Shown in pieces: positions 16,322 through 25,099 of a DNA stretch of 64,000 bases. Source of the DNA: Bradyrhizobium manausense (GTDB lineage: Bacteria > Pseudomonadota > Alphaproteobacteria > Rhizobiales > Xanthobacteraceae). The notes under the pieces were generated by a model. It was not told the DNA's origin. It saw only the letters and a list, made by a program, of their open reading frames with translations, and did not search any database. The position numbers were made by a program, and so were the translations under genes. The stretch is from NCBI RefSeq assembly GCF_018130615.1, contig NZ_JAFCKB010000025.1, positions 55,436-119,435 of the forward strand, given 5' to 3'. Position 1 is the first letter of the stretch; each line of letters begins with the position of its first letter.

Positions 16322-17428
16322 CTAGAAAGACAGTGACGACACGACCCGCACCTTCTGGCCGGGATCGAGCTTCTGCACGCCAAGCGTGACGATCTTGGCG
16401 CCCTCGTCGACACCGCTGGTGATGACGACGTCGTTGCTGTCGTAGGACTTCACCGCCACCGGCTTCAGCGTGACCGCACCATTATCGTCGACGACGTAGA
16501 AGGACGGCTTGCCGCCTTCGTTGAACAGCGCCGACAGCGGCAGCCGCGCGACGCGCTCGGTGGCGGCGTCCGACAGCGTCAGCGTCGCGGTCATGCCGAG
16601 CGAGACCTTGTCGTCGGCCTCGGGCAGCGAGAACTTTGCGAGATAGGTGCGCGTCGCGGAATCCGCGGTTGGCGCGATCTCGCGCAGCTTCGCCGTATAT
16701 TTCTTGTCCGGCTCGGACCAAAGAGTGACGCTGGCGGCGCCCGACTTGGCACGTCCGACCAGCGTCTCAGGGATCGCGACGACCGCTTCCTTTTCGGCAA
16801 AGCGGGCGACACGGATCGAAGCCTGGCCTGCGGCAACCACCTGGCCGGGCTCGATCAGCGTTGCGGTGACAACGCCACGGGCGTCGGCGTTGAGCGTCGC
16901 GTAGGAAAGGGAATTCTTGGTCAGCTCGACCGAGCGGACGGCGCGGTCGAGGCGCGCGCGGGCCTCGTCGGCAGCGGCCCGGCTCGAATCCATCGCCGCA
17001 TCGGTGGTCCAGCCCTTCGCCTTCAAATCCTTGGCGCGCTGCTCGGCGGCGGCGGCCTGGGCCAGCACGCCGGTGGCGGCGGTCTGCTCGGCGACGGCCT
17101 GCTCGGCCTGGAGCTTCAGATCGACCTCATCGAGGGTGGCAAGCGGCTGGCCGACTTCCACGGTCTGGCCGACTTCCACGAGGCGCTTGGCGACCTTGCC
17201 GGCGACGCGAAAGCCGAGATCGCTCTCGATCCGGGGCTTGATGATGCCGACGAAGCTGCGCTCCGGGGTTTCGGCATCATAGTGCGCAGTCGCTACCAGA
17301 ACGGGCCGCGGCGGCTCGGCCTTTTGCGCCACGGTATCGTTGCACCCAGCCAGCGCGGCCGCCATCAGAGCCAGCGACACACCCGCCAAGAGCCTGGAAT
17401 AGCTGGACAAAACGGTCCGAACGAACAT
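16322..17428 (-). CDS. RND efflux periplasmic adaptor lipoprotein (HlyD/AcrA family)
   Basis: Membrane-fusion subunit that links the RND permease to an outer-membrane channel. 368 residues from the ATG at 17428, preceded on the minus strand by AGGAG with 9-base spacing; an in-frame ATG eight codons upstream fits the ribosome site worse. A signal sequence ends in the lipobox LAGC, so the mature protein is anchored by a lipidated Cys. Then come the beta-barrel start (GIIKPRIESDLGFRVAGKVAKRLVEVGQTVEVGQPLATLD, the lipoyl half-motif), a coiled-coil hairpin (residues ~100-175) and the second lipoyl half (YATLNADARGVVTATLIEPGQVV). On the minus strand TTGACT at 17488-17483 could be a -35 box. First gene of the efflux run. 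Confidence 0.9.
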   Translation of the reverse strand: MFVRTVLSSYSRLLAGVSLALMAAALAGCNDTVAQKAEPPRPVLVATAHYDAETPERSFVGIIKPRIESDLGFRVAGKVAKRLVEVGQTVEVGQPLATLDEVDLKLQAEQAVAEQTAATGVLAQAAAAEQRAKDLKAKGWTTDAAMDSSRAAADEARARLDRAVRSVELTKNSLSYATLNADARGVVTATLIEPGQVVAAGQASIRVARFAEKEAVVAIPETLVGRAKSGAASVTLWSEPDKKYTAKLREIAPTADSATRTYLAKFSLPEADDKVSLGMTATLTLSDAATERVARLPLSALFNEGGKPSFYVVDDNGAVTLKPVAVKSYDSNDVVITSGVDEGAKIVTLGVQKLDPGQKVRVVSSLSF

Positions 17429-17567
17429 CGGAGGACACTCCTGCGTCTGCAATGAGAGGAATGTCGACTAATCACTGATAAAAGTCAATAATCGTCAGTC
17501 ATCAGGAAAGCGTGATCGTTAAGAGATGAGGGGTCGGCGGTCGATTACCAAAAAGGTACTACCGTAG

Positions 17568-17680
17568 GGCAAGCAGAGCGACTTATCCGCCGTAGCCCGA
17601 AGAGCGAAGGCGGAAGCGTGCCCACCACTTTGGCCGATAACGGGAAACGGTGGGCACGGCGCAGAACGCCCTTGCCCACC
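17568..17680. repeat. Intergenic repeat, family D copy 1
   Basis: GAGCGAAGGCGGAAGCGTGC then CCACC...GGTGGGCACGGCG and CCTTGCCCACC: a compound element with inverted GTGCCCACC/GGTGGGCAC arms. Copies lie at 19548-19655 and, truncated, at 34683-34767. Sits between the efflux promoter and the MFS gene. Confidence 0.75.
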
Positions 17681-17703
17681 GGTACGGGACCGTTTGCTCG
17701 GCT

Positions 17704-19032
17704 CTATCGCCCCTGATCCACGAACTCGTGCTTGGTCTCGTGGCCACCGATGAAGACCAAAATGCCGGCGAGCAGCGGCAGCACGGCGAGAACCAGCAAG
17801 CCGGTCGAGGTCTGTCCCGTTGCTTCCTTGACCCAGCCGATCAGATACGGGCCGCCGAAGCCGGCGAGATTGCCGATCGAATTGATCAGCGCGATGCCGC
17901 CGGCGGCCGCCGTGCCTGACAACCAGGAGGTCGGCAAGGTCCAGAACACGCCGAAGACGCAGAACACGCCGATCGCGGCGAAGGTCAGCGCCACCATCGT
18001 CATGGAGGGATCGGTGAGGTAGCTGGAGACGGCGAGCGCGACCGCGATCAGGATCATGGGCGCACCGACATGCATCACGCGCTCGCGCGTGGCGTCCGAA
18101 TGCCGTGCCCAGAGGATCATGGCAATCGTGCCGAACACATAGGGGATCGCGGTGACGAAGCCGGTCTGGACATTGGTGAGCCCGAACGCCTTGACGATCT
18201 GCGGCAGCCAGAACTGCATGCCATAGAGGGCACCGACAAAGCCGAAATAGATCAGGCTGAGTGCGATCACCTTCGGCGAGGACAGGGCTTCACCGAGCGA
18301 CAGATGCTTCACCGCCCGCTTGGCCGCGATTTCCGCGTCGAGCCTGGACTTGAGCCAGGCTTTCTGCTCGGCCGAGAGCCAGTCCGCCTTCTCCGGCTTG
18401 TCGGTGAGATAGAACCAGGTGACGATGCCGAGCAGCACCGAGGGAATGCCCTCGAGAATGAACAGCCACTGCCAGCCCTTCAGGCCCATCGCACCGTCGA
18501 GCCCGAGCAACAGGCCCGAGATCGGCGCACCGATCACGGTCGAGACCGGCACGGCGATGGCGAAGGCTGCGAGGAAGCGGCCGCGGTACTCGGCCGGATA
18601 CCAATAGGTGAGATAGAGGATGATGCCGGGAAAAAAGCCGGCTTCGGCGACGCCGAGCAGGAAGCGCAGGACGTAGAAGCTGGTGACGCCATTCACCAGC
18701 GCCATCAGCGCCGAGATAATGCCCCAGGTCACCATGATGCGGGCGATCCAGCGGCTGGCGCCGAATTTCTCTAGCGCCAGATTGCTCGGCACCTCGAAGA
18801 TGAAATAGCCGATGAAGAAGATGCCGGCGCCCCAGGAGAAGATCAGCGGCGTGAATTTCAGCTCCGCGTTCATGGTGAGCGCGGCGAAGCCGAGATTGAC
18901 GCGGTCGAGATAGGAGAAGAAGTAGGCCAGCATCAGGAACGGGATCAGGCGCCAGGAAATGGCGCGAATGGTAGAGGTCTCGATGGCGCTTCTCGCGCCG
19001 GCGGAACCGGTATAGGTCGTGGTCTGGCTCAT
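17704..19032 (-). CDS. MFS transporter, anion:cation symporter (ACS/phthalate-tartrate) type
   Basis: Proton-coupled importer of an organic anion. The 442-residue protein shows 12 hydrophobic helices; diagnostic ACS segments are IPFLMLAYFFSYLDRVNLGFAAL in helix 1 (with the R-x-N-x-G-F-A signature), FIGYFIFEVPSNLALEKFGASRWIARIMVTWG in helices 2-3 and LGVAEAGFFPGIILYLTYWYP in helix 4. The ATG at 19032 begins MSQTTTYTG; the longer upstream frame is not family-like. Transporters of this branch carry phthalate, tartrate, 4-hydroxyphenylacetate or glucarate; the substrate here is open. The gene stands alone and is divergent from a DUF2809-like gene. Confidence 0.88.
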   Translation of the reverse strand: MSQTTTYTGSAGARSAIETSTIRAISWRLIPFLMLAYFFSYLDRVNLGFAALTMNAELKFTPLIFSWGAGIFFIGYFIFEVPSNLALEKFGASRWIARIMVTWGIISALMALVNGVTSFYVLRFLLGVAEAGFFPGIILYLTYWYPAEYRGRFLAAFAIAVPVSTVIGAPISGLLLGLDGAMGLKGWQWLFILEGIPSVLLGIVTWFYLTDKPEKADWLSAEQKAWLKSRLDAEIAAKRAVKHLSLGEALSSPKVIALSLIYFGFVGALYGMQFWLPQIVKAFGLTNVQTGFVTAIPYVFGTIAMILWARHSDATRERVMHVGAPMILIAVALAVSSYLTDPSMTMVALTFAAIGVFCVFGVFWTLPTSWLSGTAAAGGIALINSIGNLAGFGGPYLIGWVKEATGQTSTGLLVLAVLPLLAGILVFIGGHETKHEFVDQGR

Positions 19033-19099
19033 GCTTCCCCCCGGGGTTGTTGCTTTTGTGGGCTGGGAAGCGGTTTTCAGCATCGTGGACAAAGAGTCA

Positions 19100-19540
19100 A
19101 TGCAAGCCATGCACGGAGCGCAACTGGTCAACACCATTGCGCCGCGATGGAGCATGTTGATCCGCGCGGCCTTGGCGCTGGTGGTGATCGCCTGCGGACT
19201 GTCCTTGCGCTGGTACGGCTTTCCGCTCGGCCTCCCCGCCTTTGTGGTGAAGTATGGCGGCTCGCTGCTGTGGGCGACGATGGTGTTTCTGCTGATCGGG
19301 GTTTTGCTGCCGCGGCTGACGCGGAGCCAGCTCGTGATGATCGCGATGGCGATCGCGGTGGTGGTCGAATTTTCCCGATTGGTGCACACGCCGGGGCTCG
19401 ATGCGTTCCGGCTCAGCACGGCCGGCGCATTGTTGCTGGGGCGCATCTTTTCGCTGTGGAATTTGGTGGCGTATGCGGCGGGCATTGGGTTCGGCGTTTG
19501 GATCGATCGGCTCGCCACAACGCGTGCTCTCGCAGGGTAG
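19100..19540 (+). CDS. DUF2809-like integral membrane protein
   Basis: 146-residue membrane protein with about four hydrophobic helices: IRAALALVVIACGLSLRWY, GGSLLWATMVFLLIGVLLP, QLVMIAMAIAVVVEFSRL and FSLWNLVAYAAGIGFGVWIDRL. The pattern FPLGLPAFVVKYGGSLLWATMVF followed by VEFSRLVHTPGLDAFR matches DUF2809, whose function is unknown. Start is uncertain: ATG at 19100 or 19109 gives a sensible N-terminus, while the open frame reaches back to 19019 into the MFS start region. Only ~67 bp separate it from the divergent MFS gene, so the two may share a control region. Confidence 0.72.
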   Translation: MQAMHGAQLVNTIAPRWSMLIRAALALVVIACGLSLRWYGFPLGLPAFVVKYGGSLLWATMVFLLIGVLLPRLTRSQLVMIAMAIAVVVEFSRLVHTPGLDAFRLSTAGALLLGRIFSLWNLVAYAAGIGFGVWIDRLATTRALAG

Positions 19541-19547
19541 GCAAAAA

Positions 19548-19655
19548 AAGCGACTTGTCCGCCTTAGCTCGAAGAGCGAAGGCGGAAGCGTGCCCACCAT
19601 CAACGTTCCGTGACGCAAATGGTGGGCACGGCGCTACGCGCCTTTGCCCACTCTA
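19548..19655. repeat. Intergenic repeat, family D copy 2
   Basis: Same layout as 17568-17680: AAGAGCGAAGGCGGAAGCGT then GCCCACC...GGTGGGCACGGCG and TTTGCCCAC. The two copies flank the MFS/DUF2809 pair in the same orientation. Confidence 0.75.
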
Positions 19656-19682
19656 CGGGACCGACACCGTGGCAAACAGCCT

Positions 19683-20843
19683 TCACTCCGCCAGCTGAAA
19701 CCGCTCAAACCGATCGAGCTCATCCTCGATCTTCTGCTTCAGCTCCTTGCGCCCTGCCGTCTTCTTCCCCTGCCCGAGCCAGGTCCATTTCTGCATCAAG
19801 AGCTTCTTCGCCTGCCGGTCGGTCTTGAGGTCCAGCGCGGCGACGATCTCGTCGCCGACGAGCACGGGAAGCGCGAAATAACCCAGCTTGCGCTTGGCCT
19901 TCGGCACATAGGCCTCGAACAGGTGGTTGTAGCCGAAGATGAGATTGGTGCGCTTGCGCTGGATGATCAGCGGATCGAACGGCGAGAGGATGTGGGCGAG
20001 ATCCGGCAGCACCTCGGCAGGCTCGAGCGCCCCAGGCCTGGCCCAGTGCTCCTGCTTGCCGGCGCCATCGATTGCGACAGGCAGGAGCTCGCCGCGGCGG
20101 ACGCGCGAAGCGATCAGACTTGCCACCGCCTTCTTGCTCGGCGCATCGAGATGGCAGATCGAGTCGAGACTGACGACGCCTTGCGAGCGCAGCGCGCGGT
20201 CGAGCAGATAGGCCGTAATCTCTTTGGCTGACGCCGGCTTCGGCAGCTTGTCCCAGCCGAAATGCCGCGCCATCAGGTCATAGGTCTTGAGCATGCCCTG
20301 GCGCGCGCTGATGGTCGCGACACCCGTATAGAAGGCAAGCTGAAGCGCCCGCTTCGAGGGCTTGCGGCTCTGCCACAGATGTTCCTTCTCGGTGAGCACA
20401 TCGTCCTCGATGTCGCGGATCGTCAGCGGGCCGGCACGCAACAGCCGCATCACCTTACGTGTGTCGGCCGGCATCACCGAGGCATACCATCGATGCCCCT
20501 CGCGCTTGTGCTCGCGCATCGCCGGCAGAAAGAAGCGAAAATCATCCGAGGGCACGTAGGACAGCGCGTGGGTCCAGTATTCGAACACGCTTTTGTCGAC
20601 GCTTTGGGCATGACGCAGATCGGCACGGCGATAGGACGGGATGCGGCTGAAGAGGATGTGGTGATGGCAGCGCTCGATCACGTTGATGGTGTCGATCTGC
20701 ACATAGCCGAGATGGGCGATTGCTTCGGCGACGGCTTGCGCGCCCTCCCCGAACGGCGTGCGCGTGTCGAGCCGCTGAGCACGCAGCCAGATCTGCCGGG
20801 CCTGTATCGTCGGAAGCGGAAGGGGTTTGGGTGCGCGGGACAT
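19683..20843 (-). CDS. ycaQ: YcaQ/AlkX-type winged-helix DNA glycosylase
   Basis: Member of the HTH_42 (DUF1006) family; the E. coli protein YcaQ is a DNA glycosylase that unhooks interstrand crosslinks. The 386-residue protein shows the family's tandem winged helices: ARQIWLRAQRLDTR and the HLGYVQIDTINVIERCHHHILFSR block near residues 45-70, where the QIDTINV stretch corresponds to the catalytic Q-x-D motif of the family; later FDPLIIQRKRTNLIFGY and LPVLVGDEIVAALDLKTDR are conserved C-terminal blocks. Start at ATG 20843 (MSRAPKP); an ATG four codons upstream is possible. No neighbour points to a more specific repair pathway. Confidence 0.83.
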   Translation of the reverse strand: MSRAPKPLPLPTIQARQIWLRAQRLDTRTPFGEGAQAVAEAIAHLGYVQIDTINVIERCHHHILFSRIPSYRRADLRHAQSVDKSVFEYWTHALSYVPSDDFRFFLPAMREHKREGHRWYASVMPADTRKVMRLLRAGPLTIRDIEDDVLTEKEHLWQSRKPSKRALQLAFYTGVATISARQGMLKTYDLMARHFGWDKLPKPASAKEITAYLLDRALRSQGVVSLDSICHLDAPSKKAVASLIASRVRRGELLPVAIDGAGKQEHWARPGALEPAEVLPDLAHILSPFDPLIIQRKRTNLIFGYNHLFEAYVPKAKRKLGYFALPVLVGDEIVAALDLKTDRQAKKLLMQKWTWLGQGKKTAGRKELKQKIEDELDRFERFQLAE

Positions 20844-20891
20844 TGCGAAAGGCAATGTAGCGGGATTCGCAGCCGGCGAAAGGCCGGGACA

Positions 20892-20931
20892 GCAAAAGAA
20901 AAGACCGCGCTGTCAGCTGCTGACAGCGCGG
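20892..20931 (-). terminator. Rho-independent terminator
   Basis: Perfect 13-bp arms CCGCGCTGTCAGC (20905-20917) and GCTGACAGCGCGG (20919-20931); on the minus strand the hairpin is followed by TCTTTTCTTTT. It ends the Met-rich gene at 20954-21208, 22 bp after its stop. Confidence 0.85.
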
Positions 20932-20953
20932 CCGGATGATGCGCGCGTTGCGC

Positions 20954-21208
20954 CTATTTCATCATCATCGCCTTCTGCGACTTCATGTAGTGCATGCAGG
21001 CCCCCTTCATCTTGCCATTGCTCATGTCGGTGTTGGCCATGGCCATTTCCTTGTTCGCCGCCATCTTGGCCGGCGTATCCGGGGTGCCGCCCATCATGGC
21101 GGCGGACTTCATCATGTTGTCCTTGGAGCACGCCATCATGGCGGCGGATGCGGGGGACAGCGAACAGGCGAACGCGATAAAGGCTGCGGCAGTGAGCAAG
21201 GTCTTCAT
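20954..21208 (-). CDS. Exported methionine-rich small protein
   Basis: 84-residue precursor of unknown function. Residues 1-22 are a clear Sec signal peptide (MKTLLTAAAFIAFACSLSP then ASA), leaving a mature peptide of about 62 residues with 16 Met, two Cys and one His, arranged as MM pairs and M-x-M (AMMACS, NMMKSAAMM, EMAMAN, CMHYMK, AMMMK). Such Met clusters are typical of periplasmic Cu(I)-handling proteins, but no known copper-chaperone fold is evident. An AGGAG ribosome site lies just before the ATG and a strong terminator directly follows the stop, so it is an independent, probably well-expressed monocistronic gene. Function is inference only. Confidence 0.8.
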   Translation of the reverse strand: MKTLLTAAAFIAFACSLSPASAAMMACSKDNMMKSAAMMGGTPDTPAKMAANKEMAMANTDMSNGKMKGACMHYMKSQKAMMMK

Positions 21209-21453
21209 CGAGAAGTCTCCTTAAGTAAAACGAAACCGGCGTCATGCCGGCATTCGCAATTACGTATTCTCTGGCAACAACGTTTCGCGGAGAAGAGATT
21301 TTTTTGCGGCCCGCTCGAGATTGGGCCCGTCGACCGCTTGACCGTCTGGCACGGCCGCGCCCGTCCCGCCACGGCCGGGCATTTGGATGGACACCACGAT
21401 GTCGGCGACGCACACTGCGGCGACTGTCCAAGCTCGATTCGAAGGCACATCAT

Positions 21454-21921
21454 TTGAGTAGCAAGAAGGCCGGAACGGCGTGGCGGCATGCCAATATCGG
21501 TCGCCTGCTCAACAACGCAGTGCGACGCTTCGAAGCGCGCGTCCTCGAGCTGATGAGCGACAGAGGACATGATGAAACGCGCATCGCGCATGTCAGCCTG
21601 ACCCGCAATCTCGATGTGGAGGGGACCAGGCTGACGGAGCTCGCTCGGCGCGCCTCGATGAGCAAGCAGGCGATGGGCGAGCTGGTCGATCAATGCGCCG
21701 AGCTCGGGCTCGTGGACCGCATCGCCGACCCCACCGACAAGCGCGCGCGCATCGTGATGTTCACCCCCGCCGGGCTCGAATGGCTCGATGCGTTCCGCGA
21801 AGCCGTCGACATCGCCGAACAGGAAATGCGCCGCGAGCTCGGCAAGACAGCGATGGACACGATCCTGAAGGGGCTTGCGGTCTACGGCGCGAAATTCGAT
21901 ACGCTCGACGACGAGATTTAG
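21454..21921 (+). CDS. MarR-family regulator of the aromatic-acid genes
   Basis: 155-residue MarR-type winged-helix regulator. Core features are NIGRLLNNAVRRFEARVLELM (helix 1), LTRNLDVEGTRLTELARRASMSKQAMGELVDQCAELGLVDR (helix-turn-helix) and the wing ADPTDKRARIVMFTPAGLEWL. No ATG gives a plausible N-terminus; the TTG at 21454 (LSSKKAGTAWRHAN) with GAAGG upstream is the likeliest start. It ends 46 bp before the FAD monooxygenase gene on the same strand, and an inverted repeat TGACGA-AA-TCGTCA (21932-21945) lies in that gap, a likely operator. It probably responds to an aromatic substrate or intermediate. Confidence 0.83.
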   Translation: MSSKKAGTAWRHANIGRLLNNAVRRFEARVLELMSDRGHDETRIAHVSLTRNLDVEGTRLTELARRASMSKQAMGELVDQCAELGLVDRIADPTDKRARIVMFTPAGLEWLDAFREAVDIAEQEMRRELGKTAMDTILKGLAVYGAKFDTLDDEI

Positions 21922-21931
21922 TCAGGTTACT

Positions 21932-21945
21932 TGACGAAATCGTCA
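21932..21945. promoter_or_regulatory. Candidate MarR operator
   Basis: TGACGA-AA-TCGTCA, six-base arms with a two-base centre, between the MarR stop and the monooxygenase start; GTCAGG flanks both sides (21921, 21942). The position suits control of the downstream catabolic run. Confidence 0.45.
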
Positions 21946-21967
21946 GGCTTCCTTACCATGCAAGATA

Positions 21968-23677
21968 ATGCTGGTAGGGAGAAGCGTCTTGGAGACACGT
22001 CTGACGGCCTCGGTGCTCATCGTGGGCGGGGGACCATGTGGGCTGATGCTGGCCAACGAGCTGGGCCGGCGCGGCGTATCCGCGATCCTGGTCGATGAGA
22101 AGCCGGGCACGGCGTTCAACCCGCAGGCCAATGCGACGCAGGCGCGCTCGATGGAGCACTATCGGCGGCTGGGCTTTGCCGACGAGATCAGGCGCGAAGG
22201 TCTGCCCGCGGATTACCCGACCGACGTTGCGTATTTCACCCGCTACACCGGTTACGAGCTCGCGCGGTTTCAGTTGCCGTCATCGTCACGCGCGGGAGAG
22301 CTGATCAAGGCCATGTCGGGCTCCTGGAGCGCAGCGGAACTGCCCCATCGGGTCTCGCAGAAATATGTCGAGGCGGTGCTGCGCCGTCATGCCGAGGCCC
22401 TCCCCGGCATTCATCTCAACTATGGGCATCGGCTGGTCGGTTATGTCGAGAGCGACGACGGCATCGTCGGCGAGATCGAATGTCTCGATGATGGCAGCCG
22501 CTTTCAGGTGCAGGCCAGCTTCCTGGTCGGGGCCGATGGGCCGCGCTCAACAGTTCGGCAATCGCTCGGGATCGTCTACGGCGGCGAAACCGGAACGCAG
22601 CGTGATTTCATGGGCGGCCGCATGCTGGCCGTGTATCTCCGTTCGCCGGAATTCTATGCGAGCATCCCCCACGCCAAGGCGTGGATGTACAATTGCTTCA
22701 ACGGCGACCGCCGCGCCTTCATGGCCTCGGTGAATGGGCGCGACGAATTTGCATTTCACACGCAACTTCGGCCGGGTGAAGACGAGAGTGCGATCACTGT
22801 CAACGAGGCCAAGGCTGCGTTCCAGCGCGCCTGTGGCGCACCGATCGAATGCGAGGTGCTGTCCTTCCTGACCTGGACTGCGGGTCATGCGCTGGTCGCC
22901 AACGGAATGCAGCGCGGCAGGATCTTCCTTGGCGGCGACGCGGCGCATCTGTTCACACCGACCGGTGGGCTCGGCTACAACACCGCGATCGAGGACGCGG
23001 TCAATCTCGGCTGGAAGCTCGCAAGCGTCATCAAGGGCGTGAGCCCGGCGACGCTGCTCGACAGCTACGAGGTCGAGCGTCGTCCGGTGGCGCTCCGCAA
23101 CACCGACTATGCGCGGCGCTTTGCCGACTCCCTCGGCCTGTTCGCGCCCGCGCCGGAGATCGAGCACGATACCGACGAAGGCGGCGAGGCGCGGCGGATT
23201 GCCGGCGTGTACCTCGAGCAGCACGCCCGTGCCGAATTCAACATTCCCGGCGTCACCTTCGGTGGACGCTATGACGGTTCGCCCATCATCGTTTCCGACG
23301 GAAGCCAGCCACCGCCCGATGCAGCAAACGTCTACGTGCCGACCGCCTGCCCCGGCGGCCGCGCACCGCATGCGTGGCTGGAAGACGGTGTGTCCTTGTA
23401 CGATTTGTTCGGGTTCGAGTGGACGCTGCTGCAATTCGGCGAGATCGCCTCGGCTCGAGCTGCAGTCGCTGAGGCCATCCGCACGCTTGGCGTCGACCTG
23501 AAGCTGGTCACGCTGCCGGGCACCTTGCGCGAACTCTATGACGCAGATCTCGCCCTGATACGCCCCGACCAGATCGTGGCCTGGCGCGGTGCCGCGCCGC
23601 AAGCCGGAACGATCGGGCGCGTCCTTGCCCGCGCGCTCGGACGCGACGCGAATGATGCGACCCGACTGGCAAGCTGA
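21968..23677 (+). CDS. FAD-dependent aromatic hydroxylase (PheA/TfdB/MhpA type)
   Basis: Single-component flavin monooxygenase that hydroxylates an aromatic ring using NAD(P)H and O2. The 569-residue protein has the FAD motif VLIVGGGPCGLMLANELGRRG (residues ~16-36), the DG motif GADGPRSTVRQSLG near 190 and the second FAD motif GRIFLGGDAAHLFTPTGGLGYNTAIEDAVNLGWKL near 320, followed by a thioredoxin-like C-terminal domain as in phenol hydroxylase. The ATG at 21968 is used here; TTG at 21989, closer to GGGAGAAG, is an alternative start. First gene of a run with transporter, aldehyde dehydrogenase and benzoylformate decarboxylase, so the substrate is likely a hydroxylated or methoxylated aromatic acid. 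Confidence 0.87.
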   Translation: MLVGRSVLETRLTASVLIVGGGPCGLMLANELGRRGVSAILVDEKPGTAFNPQANATQARSMEHYRRLGFADEIRREGLPADYPTDVAYFTRYTGYELARFQLPSSSRAGELIKAMSGSWSAAELPHRVSQKYVEAVLRRHAEALPGIHLNYGHRLVGYVESDDGIVGEIECLDDGSRFQVQASFLVGADGPRSTVRQSLGIVYGGETGTQRDFMGGRMLAVYLRSPEFYASIPHAKAWMYNCFNGDRRAFMASVNGRDEFAFHTQLRPGEDESAITVNEAKAAFQRACGAPIECEVLSFLTWTAGHALVANGMQRGRIFLGGDAAHLFTPTGGLGYNTAIEDAVNLGWKLASVIKGVSPATLLDSYEVERRPVALRNTDYARRFADSLGLFAPAPEIEHDTDEGGEARRIAGVYLEQHARAEFNIPGVTFGGRYDGSPIIVSDGSQPPPDAANVYVPTACPGGRAPHAWLEDGVSLYDLFGFEWTLLQFGEIASARAAVAEAIRTLGVDLKLVTLPGTLRELYDADLALIRPDQIVAWRGAAPQAGTIGRVLARALGRDANDATRLAS

Positions 23678-23749
23678 TCGAGCCCCGGCGCATCCAATGT
23701 GCGCCCCAAGCCAATAACAAGACGAAAAATGACATGGGAGGAGGACAAC

Positions 23750-25072
23750 ATGACGACAAACGCGCTCGATGACTATGACGATCGTGCCGCCACCGGTGGC
23801 GTCGGGCAGACGGCGAGCAGCCGCCGGCGCATTCTGATCGCCGGCACGATCGGCACCGCGATCGAATGGTACGACTTCTTCATCTACGGCCTGATCGCGC
23901 CGCTGGTGTTTGACCAGCTGTTCTTTCCGAAGTTCGACCAGCTTACGGCGACCATTGCGGTGTTCGCGACCTTTGCCGTCGGATTTCTGGCGCGCCCGCT
24001 CGGCGGGTTGGTGTTCGGTCATTTCGGTGACCGTCTGGGTCGCAAATCCGTCCTGCTGTGCACGTTGCTCATGATGGGCCTTGCGACCATGTCGATCGGA
24101 CTGTTGCCGACTTACGCCAACGCGGGCGTGGTCGCGACCGTCGCGCTCGTCGCGCTGCGCTTCCTCCAGGGCTTTGCGCTCGGCGGCGAGTCCACCGCGG
24201 CGATCCTCATGGCCATCGAGACGGCGCCCGGCCATCGGCGCGGCTTCTCGGCCGCCGTCATTCAGGCTGCGGGGCCCGTCGGCGTCGTGCTCGCCTCGTT
24301 CGCAGCGCTGGCGATTTCGCGGCTGCCGGAGGCGGATTTGCTGTCATGGGGCTGGCGCGTTCCGTTCCTGATCAGCGCGGTGCTGGTCGCGCTCGGCGTC
24401 TACATGCGCCTGCGCATCGAGGAGAGCGCGACGTTCCGCGAGGCGGGAGAATCCGAGGCCGTGCCGGCGGTCGAGGCGATCAGAGGGCACTGGCGGCCGA
24501 TCCTCATCGTGTTCTTCGCCGAGATGGCACAGACCTCCTATTTCTACCTGACCGCCATCTTCACCATCTCCTTCGCAACGCGTCAGCTCGGCGTCCAGAA
24601 GGACGTCATCACACAGGCCGTGCTGTTCGCCAATCTCGTCGGGCTTGTGGCCATGCCGCTGATCGGCGCATGGTCCGACCGGATCGGCCGCAAGCGCCTG
24701 TTCCTGGCGGGTGTCGTGCTCGCGGCGATCTCGATGTTTGCGTTCTACGGTGTGGTCGCAAGCCGCGACACGCTTCTGATCACAGGCGTGGTGATCCTGG
24801 CCGCGGGCATCATCCATCCGCTGATGTTCGGCACCGAGGGGAGCTATTTCCCGGAGCTGTTTCCGACCCGCATCCGCTTCACCGGCGTGTCCATCGGCAA
24901 GCAGCTCGGGACCGTGCTCGGCGGCGGCATCGCGCCGCTCGTCGCCACCAGCCTGTTTGCGCAGACCGGCTCCACCTACGCCATCACCGGCTACTACGTC
25001 GCGCTCGCATGCGCGGCCATGATCGCGCTCGGCTTCGCGCACGAAACCAGCAAATCGCGGCTGCTCGGCTGA
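23750..25072 (+). CDS. MHS-family MFS transporter (aromatic/organic acid:H+ symporter)
   Basis: 440-residue, 12-helix importer of the metabolite:H+ symporter group (shikimate, benzoate, alpha-ketoglutarate carriers). Characteristic blocks: GTIGTAIEWYDFFIYGLIAPLVF in helix 1, ARPLGGLVFGHFGDRLGRKSVLL between helices 2 and 3, RFLQGFALGGESTAAILMAIE in helix 4, and WSDRIGRKRLFLAG in the second half. Start at ATG 23750 set by GGGAGGAGG eight bases upstream. It lies between the hydroxylase and aldehyde dehydrogenase genes and probably brings in the aromatic acid the cluster degrades. Confidence 0.89.
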   Translation: MTTNALDDYDDRAATGGVGQTASSRRRILIAGTIGTAIEWYDFFIYGLIAPLVFDQLFFPKFDQLTATIAVFATFAVGFLARPLGGLVFGHFGDRLGRKSVLLCTLLMMGLATMSIGLLPTYANAGVVATVALVALRFLQGFALGGESTAAILMAIETAPGHRRGFSAAVIQAAGPVGVVLASFAALAISRLPEADLLSWGWRVPFLISAVLVALGVYMRLRIEESATFREAGESEAVPAVEAIRGHWRPILIVFFAEMAQTSYFYLTAIFTISFATRQLGVQKDVITQAVLFANLVGLVAMPLIGAWSDRIGRKRLFLAGVVLAAISMFAFYGVVASRDTLLITGVVILAAGIIHPLMFGTEGSYFPELFPTRIRFTGVSIGKQLGTVLGGGIAPLVATSLFAQTGSTYAITGYYVALACAAMIALGFAHETSKSRLLG

Positions 25073-25099
25073 GTTGGCCAACACATCAGGGAGGTTCTC

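Noticed and set aside
17483-17510. TGAC/GTCA repeats as the efflux TetR operator
   Set aside because: Half-sites are present but no arrangement forms a convincing inverted repeat, so it is mentioned only under the adaptor gene.
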